DNA of 64,000 bases from the NCBI GenBank assembly GCA_902784585.1, contig CACZVM010000002.1, positions 98,693 through 162,692 on the forward strand, written 5' to 3'. Below are positions 59,704 through 64,000 of this stretch, piece after piece. Position 1 is the first letter of the stretch. Each line of letters begins with the position of its first letter. Origin of the DNA: an uncultured Bacteroidales bacterium (GTDB lineage: Bacteria; Bacteroidota; Bacteroidia; Bacteroidales; Paludibacteraceae). The position numbers and the translations under genes were made by a program. The notes under the pieces are model-generated. The model ran no database searches. It saw only the letters and a list, made by a program, of their open reading frames with translations, and had not been told where the DNA came from.

Positions 59704-60150
59704 TCGAGCAGAGGCAGCACAAAACAGGCGGAACGATGGACATGGACGGGTGTATGCGTGGGGACAGGTCACAAAAGAGACTCAGACCGCGCAAGGGCAT
59801 AGAAGGAGCACAAAAGAAATTCGGGCGTCCGTACGGATAGCAGCGTCACGGTGGAGGCAGCCCCGCGCGCAGGACTACAGACTTCAGCAAAGGCGGTGTC
59901 GCCGCTCATATTCGGGCACAGGGCACCCCGGAGGCATACGGAAAAATGGGTAATGGAACGGATGCAGAAGAATAATGCACACTCTCTCTGACGACAAAAA
60001 GTATGGCTATGAAATAGGCATACTGAGTTTATACCCACATCGGCCAGAAAAGGAACACTCCCAAAACGACTTTCTTTCTCGCGGTTTACCGCACCAACAA
60101 GCCGCGAACGAAGAGAGCACCTTATTAAAAGGGGGAAAAGCAAAAAAAAA
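59704..60150. other. Gene-free region with short stem-loops
   Basis: No credible gene. ACAGACTTC(G)AGCA[G/A]AGGC-like phrases occur at ~59698 and ~59876, with GGCGG-TGTC-GCCGC near 59893-59906 and GCGGT-TT-ACCGC near 60081-60092. It resembles the mosaic blocks at the left of the window but is more diverged. Confidence 0.55.
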
Positions 60151-60155
60151 TAAGA

Positions 60156-60749
60156 TCACATAAAAGGAAGGAAAATAACAGCTTTGGTTCGTGCAAGGGA
60201 TTCACGGAAGAAACGCCAGATGTTCCAATACCAAAGGTCAGTGTCTTTGGCATTGTAGGCAATCGGTGTCTCATGAAACAACCAAGCTCCATAAAAGACG
60301 GCACGTTGGTTATGGTATGGTTGTGAGATAATGGTTAGCGATGGAAAAGAATAGCCAAATGTGCTTCCATAGTTATTCAGAGACGTATAAGTATCCGTTC
60401 CATGATAGTCTGTTTGAATAACCTGCACACCGGCTTTTTCCAACGCAACCACCATAGAATCGACTTCATTATAATCGTCGTAAAGTTTTTCTCCAGAGAC
60501 GATAATGAAGTCCACTTTGCCTGCTTGGTACAATTCAGTGGCGGCCTGAATACGCGCGTCATAATACGGACTTGGAGTCGCACTACGACCTGTGCCGAGT
60601 AATAGCCCATACGTCCTGTGAGGAATCGCGTCTATATCATCGTAGCATTTTCCTCTACTTGCTTGAATAATAATAGCGTTGCAAGCAATAACTAGAGCAA
60701 CTATTATTGTTAGGAGTACGAAGAATATGATGAGTAGAGTGCGTTTCAT
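60156..60749 (-). CDS. YdcF/SanA-like DUF218 membrane protein, 197 aa
   Basis: From ATG 60749 (MKRTLLIIFFVLLTIIVALV) one N-terminal membrane helix is followed by a DUF218 domain: YGLLLGTGRSATPSPYYDAR, KVDFIIVSGEKLYDDYNEVD, and FPSLTIISQPYHNQRAVFYG. These match SanA/YdcF-type proteins with roles in envelope barrier function; the biochemical activity is not settled. The start overlaps the lipoprotein stop by four bases (60746-60749), so the two are coupled. Confidence 0.85.
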   Translation of the reverse strand: MKRTLLIIFFVLLTIIVALVIACNAIIIQASRGKCYDDIDAIPHRTYGLLLGTGRSATPSPYYDARIQAATELYQAGKVDFIIVSGEKLYDDYNEVDSMVVALEKAGVQVIQTDYHGTDTYTSLNNYGSTFGYSFPSLTIISQPYHNQRAVFYGAWLFHETPIAYNAKDTDLWYWNIWRFFRESLARTKAVIFLPFM

Positions 60750-61579
60750 TGGTTTTCTTCCATCCATTTATGAGCGGCACGGTATTGTTCTTGGAACTTG
60801 TAAAGGTCAACCGGGATTGCAATGACATATTGCTTATAGATATCGTTCTCTATAGTTTTGTAGTCTGGAGCATCTTCACGAATATAGCAAACATTCATTT
60901 GCTGATACTCCAACAAGTCATTCAAGAATTGACCCATTAACATGATATGCGTTTGGCAAGAATCAGCATACACCATGATATTGTTATTTGCCAGTACATA
61001 GGAATCTGAACTATATTCTTTACCATTCTCATCCCATTCGGAGAAAAGGATAAGTGGATTTTCAGTTTTTACAGGTAGCACAACTATCATTACCGGTTCG
61101 CTTTCGGGATTGCAATTCTCGCTAAATGTGAAACTAACTCGGGTATTGTTACCGTTCGTATCATATGGAGCCGCGTACGATAGTATAATAAACGGCGTAT
61201 TGTCAGTAGAATCGATAAGCTGTTGTACATACCACGTATAGAGAATATCTCTCCGGCGTTGGTTGTATAGGTTCAAAATGCTATCACTTTTGTTTTTAGA
61301 TACAGAATTGCAGATATATGAAAGCATTATTGTTGGCGCTTTGCGTGCGGCGAAGCGTAATTCTGCATCTGGATTAGTGAGTACAACATCTTGCAAAGAA
61401 TCCAATATTTCTTCAAAGATTGGTTGGTATTCTTCAAAAGAAAGAGCGGAATCACCAATATTAGATACAAGCAAGTCAATTGACTCATCCAATGCTCTTG
61501 GATATTCAGCAGACTTGTTTCCGCAAGCATAGAAAGACAGCACGAGTGCTATAGAGAATATGTAAATAAGGTGTTTCAT
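60746..61579 (-). CDS. Lipoprotein of unknown function, 277 aa
   Basis: MKHLIYIFSIALVLSFYAC is a signal peptide with lipobox FYA-Cys19. The mature protein is acidic and mixed alpha/beta, with long helical stretches (FEEILDSLQDVVL, FLNDLLEYQQMNVC). No family is recognised. It lies 5 bp downstream of the SLOG-like gene and overlaps the DUF218 gene by four bases, making a three-gene run. Confidence 0.75.
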   Translation of the reverse strand: MKHLIYIFSIALVLSFYACGNKSAEYPRALDESIDLLVSNIGDSALSFEEYQPIFEEILDSLQDVVLTNPDAELRFAARKAPTIMLSYICNSVSKNKSDSILNLYNQRRRDILYTWYVQQLIDSTDNTPFIILSYAAPYDTNGNNTRVSFTFSENCNPESEPVMIVVLPVKTENPLILFSEWDENGKEYSSDSYVLANNNIMVYADSCQTHIMLMGQFLNDLLEYQQMNVCYIREDAPDYKTIENDIYKQYVIAIPVDLYKFQEQYRAAHKWMEENQ

Positions 61580-61584
61580 AAATA

Positions 61585-62982
61585 CTACTTAAGGTACTCA
61601 ATAGTTTTTCCCAATTCATTTGCTGCAGTTTGGAAGTTTTTATAGATGATGCTTTCGGGGGTGTCTGTTAGGATTATATGGTCAGCTATCTCACACATCT
61701 CTCTTGCTCGCTCTATTTTATACTCTCTCCCTAACATCGTCCATCCGGTATAATTATCATGTAATGGAATAAAATTCTCCAATGCATACGCGAAGCTGTA
61801 CTCTTCAACTCCTCTTGCATTACCTGTTATTATGATAAGATTCTTAGAATACAATAAATCTATCATCTTAGCTTTTAATGCGGCGTAGATCATCTTAGAA
61901 TTTTCGGCCGGAATTTCTCCGGAAAAAACAACCTTGTACTCTGGTAGATTACTCTGTAATTGATTAATGTATCTATTCAATTTGGCAATTCTATTAGGTG
62001 TGCCATGATCAAGAAACCTCTTGTCCATACAGGAAAGTCTTCCGGTATAAAAATCATCAGAAAGAGATTTGTCAACCACCTCCTTTTTCTTCCGCCATTC
62101 GTTTAGTTGATTCTCTGCTTTATATTGCTCGTATAGTTGTTGATAGAACAGTCTCCCCATATGCTCCTCTTTCGAATATGCGCGTATGATTCTTTCTTTT
62201 TCATGTTCTAACAACTCACCTTCATATACACCGAGAGGATGCTCTTTTATAAAATCTTTGGCATAGTATTCTAAATTATTCGTATATCCACTATCTTTAT
62301 AGATGCAAACTTTCCCTAATCCAATTAATTCTCGAAGATATGAGTCTTCTACCACAGTACCGTCTTTTAATGAGGCATGCCTATAGATGTAATATGTGTC
62401 ATCATCTCCAATTTTAGTTCGTAAATGGTCTGTAACTGATACAGAGAGAGAAGAAAGCAGTGAAGGTAAATCGAAGGAATTTATATAATCTTTGTATTTC
62501 TTTACTACATGCAAATATTTGTTATTAAACTTATAATCAGTAGCCTTGATGTAACTGCTTTCTTCTGTTAACTGCTTTATCTTGCGCCCCATTATTACCG
62601 ACTTAATGAACAGCCCGATAAACTTCTTTTCTCTTTCGCTATACTCAGTTAAAAAGCATTTTGTACCATTGTTAAAAACATAAGACTCATCAACCAAAGA
62701 ATTTGACAATATGTAACTTACATTGCCAGGGTTAGCATTCTCTGACTCAACGAGTGGAATATCATTAAGAAATATAATGTCGTTGATTTCTTCACCCGTA
62801 CACGAGAACATTACAGGGTCATATAAACCGTTATAACCACTTGTTCTCCGAAAATATTTGGAGGGGACATTCCGGTAGTCCGTGCCAAAGAACCTAAATT
62901 TATCATCGATGAAGCCAAGAATAAGAGCAGTCGACATACTATATAGTTCCGGCAGATGATAGTAATAACCAAAATGTATCAT
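61585..62982 (-). CDS. Large protein with a C-terminal SLOG-like domain, 465 aa
   Basis: Residues ~350-465 look like a Rossmann-type SLOG (LOG/YspA-like) domain: YKVVFSGEIPAENSKMIYAA, IIITGNARGVEEYSFAYALE, and IADHIILTDTPESI, a nucleotide-binding layout. The first ~340 residues are of unknown fold, with charged helical segments (WRKKKEVVDKSLSDD). SLOG domains are found in defence and nucleotide-signal systems, where they bind or cut small nucleotides. The gene next upstream is of abortive-infection type. The lower GC and the neighbours support an accessory origin. Confidence 0.6.
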   Translation of the reverse strand: MIHFGYYYHLPELYSMSTALILGFIDDKFRFFGTDYRNVPSKYFRRTSGYNGLYDPVMFSCTGEEINDIIFLNDIPLVESENANPGNVSYILSNSLVDESYVFNNGTKCFLTEYSEREKKFIGLFIKSVIMGRKIKQLTEESSYIKATDYKFNNKYLHVVKKYKDYINSFDLPSLLSSLSVSVTDHLRTKIGDDDTYYIYRHASLKDGTVVEDSYLRELIGLGKVCIYKDSGYTNNLEYYAKDFIKEHPLGVYEGELLEHEKERIIRAYSKEEHMGRLFYQQLYEQYKAENQLNEWRKKKEVVDKSLSDDFYTGRLSCMDKRFLDHGTPNRIAKLNRYINQLQSNLPEYKVVFSGEIPAENSKMIYAALKAKMIDLLYSKNLIIITGNARGVEEYSFAYALENFIPLHDNYTGWTMLGREYKIERAREMCEIADHIILTDTPESIIYKNFQTAANELGKTIEYLK

Positions 62983-63020
62983 AAGTTCAAAGTTTTTTTA
63001 TAATCACAATGTATATTATT

Positions 63021-63794
63021 TTATGGAAGTGATTTGGACAAATACAAAATTAGAGAAGAACACATATTAAGTACAAATTCTGCCTCTTCTTCTGTTGCTG
63101 CGCCACCATTTAGCACATGCCTTCCATGATTAGAAGCAAATCCCCATAGTTTTTCTAAAGCTTTATCAAGAGGCGGCGTAAAAGAAGATCGATTATTTTG
63201 TATAATGTCACCTAAAGTAGATGTTGTTCCTCCAAATTTTTGACGGCAGAAACATTCCATTGCTGCCATAGCATGTTGTACTGTACCTGTAGTGTCAGCA
63301 ATTGGGCGCTTTGACAAATCATCTAGGGCTAATTTTAATTCACTCTGCGCAGTTTGGTTTGTGGATAGCGATTGTACGGCATTTGTGAAAGCTTGCTCTT
63401 CTATTTCATTGCCACGAAAAAGGACCTGCCCATTCTCAAACTTCCAACCATATCCGTTTGTTTGAAAATATGCATTTATCTCTGACTCATATTCTTGTTT
63501 CTTGCTTGCATTTGCTATGCAGTTATATAAAGATTCCACAACGTCATAAACATAATACCAAGCCGTATTCCCCAATTTTTCTTTAGCTTCATTTTCTCTA
63601 AATTCATCTCCCCAATTTCCATCTTCGCCTTGATATGTGCATTGACATATAATATTTAGTATGGTTCTTACGTTTAAACCCACAAGTTTAGCTAAGCTAA
63701 TGAGCCACATTCTAAAACTATATTCAGCATCATTCCTTATAACAATAGGGATATTTGTCGTCCTCAAATTATTTCTTTCGGAGAAGTTTGGCAT
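63021..63794 (-). CDS. Abortive-infection-type protein (HEPN-like C-terminus), 257 aa
   Basis: The C-terminal ~60 residues, LEKLWGFASNHGRHVLNGGA with EEEAEFVLNMCSSLILYL, match the pattern found at the end of many abortive-infection/HEPN-like proteins. The His in GRHV and the conserved Gly-Gly stand out. The N-terminal half contains a folded domain of unknown type. No signal peptide or membrane segment is seen, so it is cytosolic. It is separated from the SLOG-like gene by 38 bp. A toxin or RNase activity is plausible but cannot be read directly. Confidence 0.6.
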   Translation of the reverse strand: MPNFSERNNLRTTNIPIVIRNDAEYSFRMWLISLAKLVGLNVRTILNIICQCTYQGEDGNWGDEFRENEAKEKLGNTAWYYVYDVVESLYNCIANASKKQEYESEINAYFQTNGYGWKFENGQVLFRGNEIEEQAFTNAVQSLSTNQTAQSELKLALDDLSKRPIADTTGTVQHAMAAMECFCRQKFGGTTSTLGDIIQNNRSSFTPPLDKALEKLWGFASNHGRHVLNGGAATEEEAEFVLNMCSSLILYLSKSLP

Positions 63795-63851
63795 GGTATA
63801 AGTGTTTGTATTGGAAAATTAGTTATCAATTATCTAAGCTGTTAAGTTAAT

Positions 63852-63873
63852 TTTGGTACGCGCGCGTGCCAAA
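63852..63873 (-). terminator. Stem-loop after the partial nuclease-like gene
   Basis: TTTGGTACGCGC and GCGTGCCAAA form an 8-10 bp stem that begins 2 bp beyond the stop codon of the partial gene. The T-run is short, so terminator function is likely but not certain. Confidence 0.5.
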
Positions 63874-63874
63874 T

Positions 63875-64000
63875 CTATTTTTCGTCTTTCTCTTGTTCCA
63901 GGAAGATCTGTTTCTGACGCTCAATCTCGTTGCGCAGTTGCTCTTCAGTGGGCAAGAAAGTCAAGTACTTAGCTGCATAGAGTTGCTTGCTGTCGTGCAG
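63875..64000 (-). CDS. C-terminal fragment, possibly of a PDDEXK/DUF1016 nuclease
   Basis: The last 41 residues of a leftward gene cut by the window edge. The end reads LHDSKQLYAAKYLTFLPTEE and then a charged helix with IERQKQIFLEQEKDEK before the stop at 63875. The phrase K-Y-L-x-x-L-P-T-E-E-x-L-R-x-E-I-E recalls the end of Bacteroidota PDDEXK (DUF1016, YhcG-like) nuclease proteins. The evidence is a short C-terminal motif, so this is tentative. Confidence 0.4.
   Translation of the reverse strand: MHDSKQLYAAKYLTFLPTEEQLRNEIERQKQIFLEQEKDEK

Noticed and set aside
59420-59953. A 177-codon rightward frame in the gene-free stretch
   Set aside because: It runs through the multibranched inverted repeats with TTG start and an Arg-rich random-like composition; no domain pattern.

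Overview
The window looks like a chromosomal segment of a Bacteroidales bacterium (phylum Bacteroidota). The evidence is 21 copies of the Bacteroidota housekeeping promoter (TTTG or CTTG, exactly 20 nt, then TAnnTTTG); lipoproteins with short Bacteroidota-type lipoboxes; secreted proteins whose last ~25 residues resemble T9SS-type C-terminal signals; DUF3078 and PagL-like outer-membrane barrels; a BspA-type leucine-rich-repeat protein; and a single-ORF SecA with a C-terminal zinc motif. The family or genus cannot be fixed from this sequence alone. Layout: 1-8.3 kb carries small lipoproteins, a membrane protein, an LRR protein and an aquaporin, separated by unusual intergenic blocks built from many short perfect stem-loops. 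8.3-44 kb is mostly housekeeping: dnaK; a four-gene run of secreted protein, glycosyltransferase, SpoIID-like protein and THUMP-like methyltransferase; lipoate ligase, guanine deaminase and a GtrA protein; a disrupted alaS followed by pdxA; a nitroreductase; a PagL-like barrel; a DPM1-like glycosyltransferase; a polysaccharide deacetylase, a ROK kinase and a DPP4-like peptidase; the nadK-lgt-fmt-HD run; DUF3078; secA; tRNA-Ser(GCT); DUF389; an MBL hydrolase; an acetyltransferase with a BASS transporter; and a DUF4143 ATPase. 45.6-53.5 kb is an accessory locus of about twelve leftward genes: an SPFH protein with a GYF_2-like tail, two zinc-ribbon proteins, two proteins with the same C-terminal membrane hairpin, a four-helix membrane protein, and a tail of small acidic proteins. 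By content it recalls the SPFH/zinc-ribbon/membrane sets linked to envelope stress (B. subtilis YdjG-YdjH-YdjI), but no PspA-like gene is present. This is the best candidate here for an undescribed system. 53.5-64 kb holds a Fic protein with a structured leader, a strongly predicted small structured RNA with its own promoter and terminator (55.1-55.3 kb), a transmembrane Ser/Thr kinase with neighbouring envelope proteins, two decayed genes, a YdcF-like protein with a lipoprotein, and a possible defence pair (SLOG-like protein plus abortive-infection-type protein) beside a truncated gene that may be a PDDEXK nuclease. Three themes run through the window: (i) short structured or tandem repeats placed at gene junctions and sometimes inserted in frame; (ii) genes with internal losses and frameshifts (alaS, a small regulator-like gene, a methylmalonyl-CoA mutase remnant), which could be true decay or assembly error; (iii) promoters of very uniform geometry.
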